From Idiomarina xiamenensis 10-D-4 (lineage in GTDB: Bacteria > Pseudomonadota > Gammaproteobacteria > Enterobacterales > Alteromonadaceae): DNA of 64,000 bases. The stretch spans positions 62,001 through 126,000 of the forward strand of contig NZ_AMRG01000001.1 in the NCBI RefSeq assembly GCF_000299895.1. The letters run 5' to 3'. Shown one piece after another: positions 37,579 through 46,125 of this stretch. The first letter of the stretch is position 1, and each line of letters starts with the position of its first letter. The notes under the pieces are model-generated. The model did no database searches, was not told the origin of the DNA, and saw only the letters and a list, made by a program, of their open reading frames with translations. Both the position numbers and the translations under genes were made by a program.

Positions 37579-39030
37579 TTGATCACCTTAACTGCTTATA
37601 GTCGTCAATTGCGTTGGCTGCTGATGGGCTTATTCTGTCTTTGCCTAGCGGCATTGGCGGCGCTACTTTATAATTTACCCAGTGCCAGTGTGGCGCGCAG
37701 CAGTGCTGCTTTAACGCAGTTATGTAGCGATATCGCGCACAGTGTGGACCAGGTATTTCCCGATCAACAGCGGCCATTGGCGCAACCCGAACAAATCGAC
37801 TTTATGCAAAACCGGCTCGACATGGGCTTAGAGCAGGCACCTGGCGTCGAAGGCGGTTTATGGCAGCGGCAAGCGGGCTTCTTTGCCTATAGTTTTCCGA
37901 GCTATAACGGCCGTGAAGTGCGCTCCCACGCCGACGATACCGAGCAACAGCGAGTGTTGGCTAACGTCAATGACGTTGCGGCTGGCGACCAACCGCTAGT
38001 ATTGCAAGCGCAACAAGGGCAAACGCTGCTACAGTTGACTGCTATCTGCCCATTGGCGAGTCATGAGGACGCTGTTGTTTGGCTAGCCACCGAGCGCGGC
38101 ATCATCAGTAACGGCTTACTGATCACCTTGACCGCTATTATAACTACCTTGGCGGTTATGTTAGTGCTGATCATGGTGTTACAGCATCGCTTTGTCAGTA
38201 GCTGGTATCAACGTCGTGACGAATTAGCCGAAAGCCTACAAGACGAAGATCAGTTAGTACCGCTAACCACCGATATTCCAGAAATGCAGCCGATGTTATT
38301 CCTGCTGCAGGCTTCACGTGCACGCATTAAAGAATTGCAACAGAGCTTGGATGAAGTCGACAGTCGCGGCTCCGAAGAACAGCGCTTGATCGAGATGGGC
38401 CAACTCGCCTCGGCGCTTGCGAACGAGGTCAAAGCGCCGTTAGAAACGATACATCGCCGAGCGTCACAATTAAGTCAGGTGGCGGCAAAAACCTATCAAG
38501 GGCGTTTGGATGAAATCTTACGCGAAGCGGCGCATATTGAGCATACGCTGGAAGGTCTTTTACTGCTTAATGACCGTCGCGATATCAAACGCACGACGAT
38601 TCAATTACAACCCTGGTTGAACGCCATTGCTAATAGCCATCGCGAGCTTTCTGAGAGTCGACAAGTCGCCGTAACGGCGTTAGCCGACGAACACGACAGC
38701 ATCAGTATCGATAGCCTGCAACTGCGCTATGCGGTCGATAATTTAGTCTTGAATGCGCTGTCTTTTGCACCAAGCGGTAGTGAGGTACTTGTCCGAGCAC
38801 ATCAGGCCAGTGGTCGTATGCTGATCTCGGTGAGCGATGAGGGACCCGGTGTATCGCCAGCCATGCGCAAACAGCTCTTCGATGCCAAGGCGCGTTCGCG
38901 TAAACAAGTGTACGGCATGGGATTAGCCATGGTGCGTACCATTGCGCATGCCCACGGTGGTGAAGTTCGCTACGAAGATTTAACCCCTGGCGGCCGCTTT
39001 ATCATTGATTTACCGATGACAACCGCCTAA
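37579..39030 (+). CDS. Histidine-kinase-like protein lacking the phospho-acceptor histidine
   Basis: Membrane segments at about residues 11-31 and 178-200 enclose a periplasmic sensor region. The dimerisation helix reads MGQLASALANEVKAPLETI; the position of the usual His (A-H-E) is Asn282. The ATPase domain looks complete: N box NLVLNAL (388-394), G1 box DEGPG (420-424) and G2 box GMGLAM (446-451). The start is TTG 37579, which has only a weak ribosome site. No response regulator is adjacent. It should bind ATP but not autophosphorylate on the canonical residue, so a pseudokinase or allosteric partner role is inferred. Confidence 0.8.
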   Translation: MITLTAYSRQLRWLLMGLFCLCLAALAALLYNLPSASVARSSAALTQLCSDIAHSVDQVFPDQQRPLAQPEQIDFMQNRLDMGLEQAPGVEGGLWQRQAGFFAYSFPSYNGREVRSHADDTEQQRVLANVNDVAAGDQPLVLQAQQGQTLLQLTAICPLASHEDAVVWLATERGIISNGLLITLTAIITTLAVMLVLIMVLQHRFVSSWYQRRDELAESLQDEDQLVPLTTDIPEMQPMLFLLQASRARIKELQQSLDEVDSRGSEEQRLIEMGQLASALANEVKAPLETIHRRASQLSQVAAKTYQGRLDEILREAAHIEHTLEGLLLLNDRRDIKRTTIQLQPWLNAIANSHRELSESRQVAVTALADEHDSISIDSLQLRYAVDNLVLNALSFAPSGSEVLVRAHQASGRMLISVSDEGPGVSPAMRKQLFDAKARSRKQVYGMGLAMVRTIAHAHGGEVRYEDLTPGGRFIIDLPMTTA

Positions 39031-39044
39031 AAAATCCGTATACT
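39016..39044 (+). promoter_or_regulatory. tRNA-Ile2 promoter
   Basis: ATGACA and TATACT with 17 bases between, followed by a GC-rich stretch (GCGCCGC) typical of stringently controlled stable-RNA promoters. The -35 overlaps the last codons of the kinase-like gene. Confidence 0.7.
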
Positions 39045-39051
39045 TTGCGCC

Positions 39052-39104
39052 GCTTAAGTGGTTTGCCGATAGCCGACAACGGCAATCGTAGCAACCACTT
39101 AAGC
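39052..39104 (+). promoter_or_regulatory. Long leader hairpin before tRNA-Ile2
   Basis: GCTTAAGTGGTT (39052-39063) pairs perfectly with AACCACTTAAGC (39093-39104), and inside it TTGCCG pairs with CGGCAA. It lies in the transcribed leader between the promoter and the tRNA, so it is likely a processing or folding signal of the precursor. Confidence 0.65.
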
Positions 39105-39120
39105 CATCCCATCTTGTCAT

Positions 39121-39196
39121 GGCCCCTTAGCTCAGTGGTTAGAGCAGCCGACTCATAATCGGTTGGTCCCCAGTTCAAATCTGGGAGGGGCCACCA
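39121..39196 (+). tRNA. ileX: tRNA-Ile2 (anticodon CAU, lysidine type)
   Basis: A 76-base tRNA with the 7-bp acceptor stem GGCCCCT/AGGGGCC, anticodon loop CTCATAA and encoded CCA. It closely matches the E. coli minor isoleucine tRNA (GGCCCCUUAGCUCAGUGGUU start) rather than elongator or initiator Met tRNA. The CAU anticodon would be converted to lysidine-AU by TilS to read AUA. Its 3' end borders the accessory island. Confidence 0.9.
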
Positions 39197-39425
39197 TTTT
39201 TAAAGGCTTTCAGTGTTAGCTGCCACTAACAAAAATTGGTTGGTGCTACCTCTGTGCTACTTTTTAGCTTATCACACCTCGCTTTTTTCGGTTATATTAA
39301 AATCAAGTCAATAGTTAACCAAACCGGAATACAGTTACCTGTCTTTGTGACATTACTTTCTTTGTGTCGCTAATTAACGTAACTGGTAACTTTTTACTCT
39401 CAGCAGGTATTAGCGAGCAATTAGA
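39197..39425. other. Island left edge with GTGCTAC direct repeats
   Basis: Just past the tRNA, GTGCTAC occurs at 39243-39249 and 39254-39260, 11 bp apart, in a T-rich context. Such short repeats beside a tRNA 3' end resemble integrase arm-binding sites of tRNA-integrated islands. The rest is AT-rich with no gene. No integrase gene is present in the window. Confidence 0.45.
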
Positions 39426-40718
39426 ATGTCAGGAAGACAAGGCCAGAAGAAGCTTTTTGATTATCTTCAGGAAAAAGAACGCAAAAACACAAACTTCACT
39501 ATGTCGCAGTTAGTGGATTCTGTCGGTTGGAAGCCTTCAACTTTTCAAACTTACCTAAATAAAGGTCAACTTACACAGTTTGTAAATAAAGTTGGGAGAG
39601 ATAAATTTGAAGCTATCAATACTCTAGATATCAACTTTGTTGAATTTAAAAAAAGACTGTCGCAAAGCAAGCATTTTCAAGAGCTGGGACATAAGTGCAA
39701 ATCACCGTTAGCTAAAGCGCTTTTAAAAAAATCCAAAGATAACATGATGCTAGCTTTAGAGTTGTACAACAGACCATCGCTAGAAAACAAACTTGATGGC
39801 TTCGTACTTTTGTTTTGCGCGGCATGGGAGCAACTTTTCAAATCAATCCTGATTGAGAAACAAGGTGAAAACTTCATCTATGAAAAGTCAAACAAGCATG
39901 GCATTAGAAAGACTATAACTCTCAGAAAGTGCCTTGAAAACCTGTACGATGAGCGTAGCCAAATAAGAAAAAATATAGAAAGAATTGCGGAATGGCGTGA
40001 CAAAGCTGTGCACTTACTGATGCCTGAGCTTCAAGCTCTAGCGTCACGTGTATTTCAATCTGGAGTGCTCAATTATTCTTCTGAATTTGAAAAGTATGCG
40101 GAAGTTCCATTTATTTCCTCACAGCATACTGGAATGATGTCTTTAGTTGGGGATTTCAAATTGCCGCCAGAATCGACATTGAAAACTCTGTATGGAGAAG
40201 CTGCTGAAGAAATTTTTGAGTTAGCAGATACCTTAAAAGGGGAAATTGAAGCGACGGATGATATTGGGTTTGCCATCCCTTTGCGGGTTTCGTTGGTGTT
40301 TGCTAAAGAGGAAGGAGATGAACAAATTGTTATTGCGAAGGCCAGTGGGAGTGCGGAAGATCTGCAAAACCTTCGTAAGGCTATGATTGTTGAGAAGCAT
40401 GTAGATCCTGACAAATCGCATCCATTTAGTCAGAAAGGCCTTATGAAAGCCGTCAATGAGAGATTATGGCAAGATCTCGACGATGAGGCTCTACGTAAAA
40501 AGTTACCCAAGCAGAATCAACAAGGTAAGCCAGCATTAAATAGTCACTGTATCCAAGCTTGTATTATGAAACTGGGATGGAAAAAGAATAATAATGACTT
40601 TCACTATCACAGTAAGATGTCTGACCGACATCAATACTCCGATGCAGCAGTAGTGGCTTTAGTAAAGAAAATAAAAAAGGACGATAGTTTTGTAGCTCGC
40701 TCGAAAGCCAGTAAATAA
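39426..40718 (+). CDS. DUF3644-like protein with HEPN-type RNase motif, 430 aa
   Basis: Residues 1-60 contain a helix-turn-helix-like stretch (MSQLVDSVGWKPSTFQTYLN). The central helical region (105-200) resembles the DUF3644 family (FVLLFCAAWEQLFKSILIEK, TLRKCLENLY) and contains R191-D-K-A-V-H196, which fits the R-polar-x3-H motif of HEPN ribonucleases. The C-terminal part (340-430) is basic and may bind nucleic acid. HEPN RNases are common in defence and toxin systems; this one stands alone with no obvious antitoxin, is AT-rich compared with core genes, and is the first gene after the tRNA. Family placement is from memory, and function is inferred. Confidence 0.6.
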   Translation: MSGRQGQKKLFDYLQEKERKNTNFTMSQLVDSVGWKPSTFQTYLNKGQLTQFVNKVGRDKFEAINTLDINFVEFKKRLSQSKHFQELGHKCKSPLAKALLKKSKDNMMLALELYNRPSLENKLDGFVLLFCAAWEQLFKSILIEKQGENFIYEKSNKHGIRKTITLRKCLENLYDERSQIRKNIERIAEWRDKAVHLLMPELQALASRVFQSGVLNYSSEFEKYAEVPFISSQHTGMMSLVGDFKLPPESTLKTLYGEAAEEIFELADTLKGEIEATDDIGFAIPLRVSLVFAKEEGDEQIVIAKASGSAEDLQNLRKAMIVEKHVDPDKSHPFSQKGLMKAVNERLWQDLDDEALRKKLPKQNQQGKPALNSHCIQACIMKLGWKKNNNDFHYHSKMSDRHQYSDAAVVALVKKIKKDDSFVARSKASK

Positions 40719-40818
40719 TTTTAAGTTCAGCAAGTAAATATATTTTAATGTATTAGTCATACGGTTATTGATTGCGAGATAATATTAGTACGTTTACCGT
40801 ACTTGCCACTTTACAAGG

Positions 40819-41484
40819 CTAAATGCTAGGTCTGGCTTTAAGTTTTGAGTTTTGGATAAATTCTACATGAACCGTATTACCATCGTAAATTGCTATATAA
40901 TTATTAGAAGTTGCGATTACTTTACCTTGCACAACAATCCCATTCTCAGGAGTTAAACTGACACACGATCCCGACTCTCCACAGTCGACGTGATTTTTAA
41001 TTTCTTGTTGTGCTATTTGATGACCCACGGCCCAACTAATTAAAATTCCAAAAATTAAACTACCAATAAAGACCAATATTAGATAAGAAATACTGACAGT
41101 TGCTAGTACCAAAATGATTGGCGAGGCTATAAAATCATAGGTTTTACAGTTGGTTAGCTTGTTGGTTGGAATATGGGTTTTACCTTTTAGACGCTTAAAA
41201 AAAGCTATTAATAATCCGTATAGCCAAATCATTAATATGAGCAGAAGGATAGAAAGAGGAGTTTTTTTAAAAAACTTGAGGAGTAATACGAAAGATTGCA
41301 TGAAAAAGGTAAATGCACTGATCAAATAACCTTCGAAAGAGTCCCTAAATAGTGATGGTGGTAGGTTATATTCCTCAAGATATCCGAAATGGTAAAAGTA
41401 GCCTAGCAAGTATAGGGCTGGGACAGAAGTTGCCATTATGCCGAGAATATAAGCTAGGCGATTTGAGCTTGTTATTTCTTCCAT
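40819..41484 (-). CDS. Membrane protein of unknown function, 221 aa
   Basis: Four hydrophobic segments (about residues 10-30, 50-68, 76-95 and 115-150) are followed by a soluble tail of about 70 residues containing the short Cys-bearing loop DCGESGSCVSL and strand-like VQGKVIATSNNYIAIYD, which resembles a small beta domain. Convergent with the DUF3644-like gene and AT-rich like its island neighbours. Family not recognised; a membrane effector role next to a HEPN-like gene is possible but only positional. Confidence 0.55.
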   Translation of the reverse strand: MEEITSSNRLAYILGIMATSVPALYLLGYFYHFGYLEEYNLPPSLFRDSFEGYLISAFTFFMQSFVLLLKFFKKTPLSILLLILMIWLYGLLIAFFKRLKGKTHIPTNKLTNCKTYDFIASPIILVLATVSISYLILVFIGSLIFGILISWAVGHQIAQQEIKNHVDCGESGSCVSLTPENGIVVQGKVIATSNNYIAIYDGNTVHVEFIQNSKLKARPSI

Positions 41485-41827
41485 CTTCGGACACCGAATT
41501 ATCGTTTATTTTGAGACACCATATTAAAGTAGTGACTAAGCAAAATCTAGATATCATGAGTCAGTCCCTACTCGCAGAAGGTAGACACGAATCGCAGAGT
41601 CGCCCGTCGAGGCCGCTGCTCATGATGCCTCGACCCCCAATCCGCCTGAAAAATATTCGGGGCCAGAAGAGGGACGAAGATTTGGGAGGTGCAAAAAAGC
41701 GGTTGTAATCTCTGAGAGCTCTATCTTCAGCTAAGAAAATTGAAACCATCTCTATGAATCATACATATAAGAAAACAATACCGTGTGTATCGATTCTTCA
41801 GGGAAAATGATCCAGTTAGGTGTACTA
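41485..41827. other. Gene-free stretch beside the IS481-type element
   Basis: No gene with codon bias or family similarity is seen. Short open frames exist on both strands but have no ribosome site or recognisable motif. The stretch ends at ACTA, which is repeated on the other side of the insertion element. Confidence 0.4.
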
Positions 41828-43012
41828 GCTCAGACTTGATCTGACAGTTACCCATTTTTTCAGGTGCCGCTGTTAGGTTAGATTTGAGCTAAATTCTTTT
41901 CAGCCCAGACCTGCTTCCCATCGACTAATGTTTCAATTGGCGTTCTGCCACAGCACATTTTGCCTTGATGAGTCCGTTCATTGTTGTAGTAACCCATCCA
42001 CTCGTCCAGATCTTTTTGAAGTTCTTCGAGCGACGCATAGAGTTTCTTGCGGAATGTAACCTGATAGAACTTGTTAAGTATGGTCTTGTGGAAGCGTTCA
42101 CAGATACCGTTAGTTTGCGGTGACATTGCCTTGGTTTTGGTGTGATCGATGTCATTGATTGCCAGATACAGCTGGTAATCGTGATGCTCTACTTTGCCGC
42201 AATATTCCGTACCGCGGTCAGTGAGTATCTGAGCATTGGCAAGTCGTGCTGTTCGAAGAACGGCAGCACCTTATCATTAAGTGCATCGGCAGCAGTGATG
42301 GGCGTTTTTGTCGTATATAGCTTGGCGAACGCGACTTTGCTATAGGTGTCGATAAACGTCTGCTGATAGATGCGCCCAACGCCTTTTAAGTTGCCGACAT
42401 AGAACGTATCTTGTGAACCCAAGTAACCTGGATGAAGCGTTTCAATTTCACCACAAGCCTCATCATCATGCTTCTTCTTTTCCAATGCAGCTATTTGTGC
42501 GTCAGTGAGGATGATACCGTCATTGGCTACCTTGGTTTCTAACGCCTTCAGACGCTTCTTGAAGTTCTCTAAGTCGTGACGTAACCAAATAGAGCGTACA
42601 CCACTGCCAGAGACAAATACGCTGCGCTTTCTGAGCTAGTTACTGGTTCTGTGTTGGCCGTGCGCAGGATATTCGATTGCATAATCAATAACAGCTTTCT
42701 CTGTGACTTCATCAACTCGATTCTTCAAGTTCGGTGACCGACGACTTTTATCAATCAATGAGTCGATTCCACCATCTTCTACCAATTCTTGATAGCGATA
42801 AAACATATCGCGTGATACGCCCATGACCTTACAGGCTCTCGATACGTTACCGAGTTCTTCGGCGAGATTTAGCAGACCTGCTTTGTGTTTAATGATTGGA
42901 TTGTTAGTATGCAACATGAGAGTTACCTATTTTGTTTTGATTAAAGATTCGACACCTTTATCAAAACGGGTAACTCTCACCTTTTCAAGAAGATGTGTCA
43001 GATTAAGTCGAG
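41828..43012 (-). mobile_element. Decayed IS481-type insertion sequence
   Basis: The ends carry imperfect inverted repeats: GACTTGATCTGACAG at the left and GTGTCAGATTAAGTC at the right. They are flanked by ACTA at 41824-41827 and 43013-43016, a possible 4-bp target duplication. The single transposase gene between them is broken twice. Confidence 0.75.
41878..42917 (-). pseudogene. Broken IS481-type DDE transposase
   Basis: Three fragments on the minus strand form one gene. The first (to about 42648) has the helix-turn-helix LGNVSRACKVMGVSRDMFYR and ends in TAG where family members have a Glu codon (RTSNELRKR), a GAG-to-TAG change. The second carries QDTFYVGNLKGVGRIYQQTF with the first catalytic Asp region and goes out of frame near 42226, where one A seems lost from an AGAATACTC-type run. 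The third has SPQTNGICERFHKTI with the catalytic Glu and the usual RTHQGKMCCGRTP tail. It cannot encode a working enzyme. Confidence 0.85.
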
Positions 43013-43183
43013 ACTAATTCAAGTTAGGTTGGCATTATCGTATCCAACGAGGTCAAAATACCTTTTTTGTTATACCTACTATACGGATTGTTCCGGATCG
43101 AGTCGAATGGAGTGATCCCGACCCTTAGCCCCCCTTTTTGCTTGCAAGTTGCGAATGCCTATAAAGCGCTACTTATATTACCA

Positions 43184-44449
43184 TTAGGGTTCTGAAACTG
43201 AAGTTAGTTTAGCGTTTAATTCGTAGATCTGACTTTCAACTTTTCTCATAAGTATCGTTTTTTGATCTAGCTCGCGTTCGAGCTCTTTTATGCGCGACAG
43301 AAGCCTCTCGCTATTGGGTTCATTCTCTATCGGTTTTTTATTCTTTGATTGGTTCAGCTCGTTGCGTTCTATACCATTAGACTTTACTGGGTGTTGATAA
43401 ATTTCGCGTAAAAAGCCCTTGATGTAGTCCTGATAGTATTCGTCAGAGCCTTTGTCCTCTTTTAGTTGTCGTGAAAAAGCTACATGGGAAGACATAAGAA
43501 CTTGTTTGTAATCGTAATCTTCGGCCAAATTCTTTTGAAATATATATCGGTTTGCAGCGAACCAAGCACCAGTTAATAGTACAGGAATTAAAGATAGGCG
43601 TGCAATTACGTGAGAAATATCAAGGCTCGACGATTCTATTATTTTATAGCCTATATACAGGGCGCCTGCTATAAACGCAGCAGCAAGCAGAACCCATAGT
43701 AACGAAGCTTTCGAGCTTGCTTTCTGAGCTTTAGTTTTAAAATCTTTGCTCAATCCTTCGGCTGTTCTTACTTCAAGAGCAGTCTCCGCTTGACTTATTA
43801 AATCTTTTGCTTTTTCGAGGTATATATCCTGTAGTTTTTCGAACTCTTCCAGTCTTTCCTCAAAGTTTTTTGATGTTTCAGCTTGCTTTTCAAGCTCTAT
43901 TTCTCGGTTGTCTATGTTTGCTGCAAATTGACCTATGCTCTTTGAATAGTTTGAAATCTGTTCTTTTATTTTTTCAACCTCGGCGGCTTTCTTTTCAAGA
44001 GCGTTTAACTTTAATTGTAGACTTTCTTCTCGTGACTCTAATGCAGCTGCTTTTTGTTCTAGTTCATAGGCGCTTTCCTTGGCACCTGCAACCAGACTCC
44101 AGCCACTTCTTAAGTTCATCCCCCTAAGCATCCGGATCAGTTCGGAAAGGTTTTTAAAGAGGAGGTCAATTCTGTCATCTTTGGTATTTTTAATAAGTGT
44201 TTCAATTTTACTGGCAATTGCCTGTCGTTCATCGCGTTCAACCAGCATTGAAAATGTGTGCCTAGAGCGAGTCAGAGATCTCAATGACAAAATTAAATCT
44301 TTGGCTACATCGATTAATTCGCCGATAGAGATCTCATCGTCACCAAAAGGGTCGCCCTTGTATTTTTTGCGACTTACTTTTTTGAGAGAGTTTTCAAACG
44401 TTGTGAGTAGAACATCCAACTCTTCCCTAGAGATAGTTTGCTTAGCCAT
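43184..44449 (-). CDS. Coiled-coil protein with two membrane helices, 421 aa, unknown
   Basis: A helical N-terminal domain (1-125) is followed by a long charged coiled coil (about 125-240), two transmembrane helices (249-270 and 279-299) joined by a short loop, and a helical C-terminus. The segment after the second helix, NLAEDYDYKQVLMSSHVAFS, resembles a motif I have seen in membrane-anchored coiled-coil proteins of accessory regions. A last coiled coil spans about 375-415. No enzymatic motif is visible. It lies directly downstream of an hsdR remnant on the same strand, within a degraded defence island. Intact reading frame, AT-rich. Confidence 0.6.
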   Translation of the reverse strand: MAKQTISREELDVLLTTFENSLKKVSRKKYKGDPFGDDEISIGELIDVAKDLILSLRSLTRSRHTFSMLVERDERQAIASKIETLIKNTKDDRIDLLFKNLSELIRMLRGMNLRSGWSLVAGAKESAYELEQKAAALESREESLQLKLNALEKKAAEVEKIKEQISNYSKSIGQFAANIDNREIELEKQAETSKNFEERLEEFEKLQDIYLEKAKDLISQAETALEVRTAEGLSKDFKTKAQKASSKASLLWVLLAAAFIAGALYIGYKIIESSSLDISHVIARLSLIPVLLTGAWFAANRYIFQKNLAEDYDYKQVLMSSHVAFSRQLKEDKGSDEYYQDYIKGFLREIYQHPVKSNGIERNELNQSKNKKPIENEPNSERLLSRIKELERELDQKTILMRKVESQIYELNAKLTSVSEP

Positions 44450-44496
44450 CTAGCTTATCCTTATCACAAGAAAATTAAACATCAGCGGAAAGTAGC

Positions 44497-44736
44497 TCAC
44501 ATAGTCCAACTACCAGACAGCACGGACAACGCAACAACTTGCTCGATGGTACTTTCGGGTAGGCGCGGATTAACGCGGCGTAAAGCGGTTTCAGGATCAG
44601 CGAACAACAAAATTTGCTTATAATCTATCCGTTCCGGGTAGAGGCCTTCATGGGCAATGTCGGAACCATGGGCAACTTCCCAACCATCCTCGGCAAACGA
44701 TTCCAAGGACTGTTGTTCTAACTGGTCTTCAGTCAT
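44497..44736 (-). pseudogene. hsdR: Truncated hsdR (type I restriction R subunit), N-terminal remnant
   Basis: The 79-codon frame opens MTEDQLEQQSLESFAEDGW, then DIAHEGLYPERIDYKQI and NPRLPESTIEQVV, the conserved N-terminus of type I restriction endonuclease R subunits (nuclease-helicase, about 1000 residues). After about residue 68 similarity ends and the frame stops. AAAGGA precedes the ATG, so a short peptide could still be made. No hsdM or hsdS is in the window. The 3' part was lost before or when the coiled-coil gene came to lie next to it. Confidence 0.8.
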
Positions 44737-44803
44737 TCCATTAGTCCTTTACAGTTTTAGATCTTTGCTGATATTGCCAGAGTATTAACAGAGTTGCTAC
44801 TGA

Positions 44804-44962
44804 CTAGCGGTCAGCAAGCTCTTGCTCGAACGCTTTGATAGTATTCATGATTGACTCCCAGCTTGGGTATTCACCATAGATCATCTCATTCATTGCATCA
44901 TAGTCTTTTTGCAACGCAGCCTGCCTAAATTCTGGAGGCATTAACGTAATATCACCATTAAT
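44804..44962 (-). pseudogene. 3' remnant of a gene truncated by the IS3-type element
   Basis: An open frame without a start reads GDITLMPPEFRQAALQKDYD, continues through NEMIYGEYPSWESI and ends at TAG 44804-44806. The pattern DYxxMxEMIxGExPSxExI resembles the C-termini of some AbiEii-type nucleotidyltransferase toxins as I remember them, but this is weak. It sits 67 bases upstream of the hsdR remnant on the same strand, where accessory genes of type I systems often lie. Its 5' part is replaced by transposase sequence at about 44966. Confidence 0.4.
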
Positions 44963-44965
44963 AGC

Positions 44966-46091
44966 GTCTTCACGAACGCCTCAGCTATGCCATTACTCTG
45001 CGGGCTGCGTATCGCGGTGTGGTACAGACCTTAAAACCAAGTGAGTTAGCAAATTTCCGCGTCTCATCGGCAATATAACAACTACCATTATCGGTCTGCC
45101 ATTCGACTTCCTTTGGTAAAACCGAAGCATGGCGAAAACGTTTTTCAATGCTTTCAACCAGCACATGCTGAACCATAGTGGCACTAATGCCTTTGGTCTT
45201 CTCAACGTAGCTCACTACTTTGCGGTTACAATAATCCAGACTAAATACTATACGCACTTTTTCTTTGTTCCAGCGGATGATTTCAAAGCCATCAGAGCAC
45301 CAGCGCGTGTTGGAATGCAAAGTAAGGACTTTACCGTCATGAGCACGGTTATCACCAACGCGACCTGTAAGGCTTGGGTAGTAACAACTTATCCAAGCGC
45401 ATAATGCGATACACGCGCTTCGGGTTTACTCGAACGAAGCCATAATCATCTGCGCGCAGCTTGCCATTTGAGTGCTCAGTAAAGGCCGGTAGCCGTTCGT
45501 TTCTCGACCATCATACAGCGCTTCTATCTGCGGTAACAAGACCGCATCTTCTTGCTTGTTGTAACGCGCTGAGCGGCTTAAATTTCGTCCATAAATGCGC
45601 TGATATAAGTTCGAGCGCAACAAACCAAGTGTATTGACTACTAAGGATGACAGGGAATCGTTCGCTGGTAAAAATGACATGCGCGATATCAACTGTTTTG
45701 GCGGGGCTATCTCCAGTGCCTCTTTGAGGATTTCCGTTTTCATCGTTTTGCGGCCAAGCAGCTGCTCAAGCTGCTTAACCTTCTTTTGCAGCGCTTTATG
45801 CTCGGCTGCGCTGACCACTTCATCGCCAGCTTGAATTGCGTACATGTCACCATCTTGCATAAGTTTCTTCCACTTAAACAATAAACTCGGGGTGATACCG
45901 TTTTGCCTAGCCCCCAGCGGCACTGAATAACTCGGCTGCAGGGTTATGGCGCAAATTTTGCATTTTCCTGCGGAGTATAGCGACGACGGCGTTGTTCGCC
46001 AGTGAAGATTTCTATACGCTCCATAGACACTCCTTAAAGATAGATCTAAGCCTATCGCTTAACTAACGAGTGTCTGTTTGAAAAAGGGGCT
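44966..46091 (-). mobile_element. Truncated, decayed IS3-family element (IS2-like group)
   Basis: The right end is near 46091: on the minus strand it begins CCCCTTTTTCAAACAGACAC, typical of this group. The left end is missing: the transposase breaks off after SNGIAEAFVKT and runs straight into an unrelated remnant. Several frameshifts inactivate it. Confidence 0.7.
44970..46024 (-). pseudogene. Broken IS3-family transposase (orfA and orfB remnants)
   Basis: The OrfA start MERIEIFTGEQRRRRYTPQE (ATG 46024, AAGGAGT upstream) shifts frame near 45970. It continues as ARQNGITPSLLFKWKKLMQD and LEQLLGRKTMKTEILKEALE, the leucine-zipper-like OrfA tail. OrfB follows in pieces: YGRNLSRSARYNKQEDAVLL, then after another shift RADDYGFVRVNPKRVYRIMR, and the DDE-domain piece VRIVFSLDYCNRK with EWQTDNGSCYIADE. 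The last piece shifts again before RSPQSNGIAEAFVKT and is truncated. Non-functional. Confidence 0.8.
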
Positions 46092-46125
46092 AATACAAAG
46101 CCATAAAGTCCATTAGGGGGTTCGA

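Noticed and set aside
41561-41749. 62-codon minus-strand frame between the membrane protein and the IS481-type element
   Set aside because: No ribosome site, no motif, and overlapped by equally long frames on the other strand.
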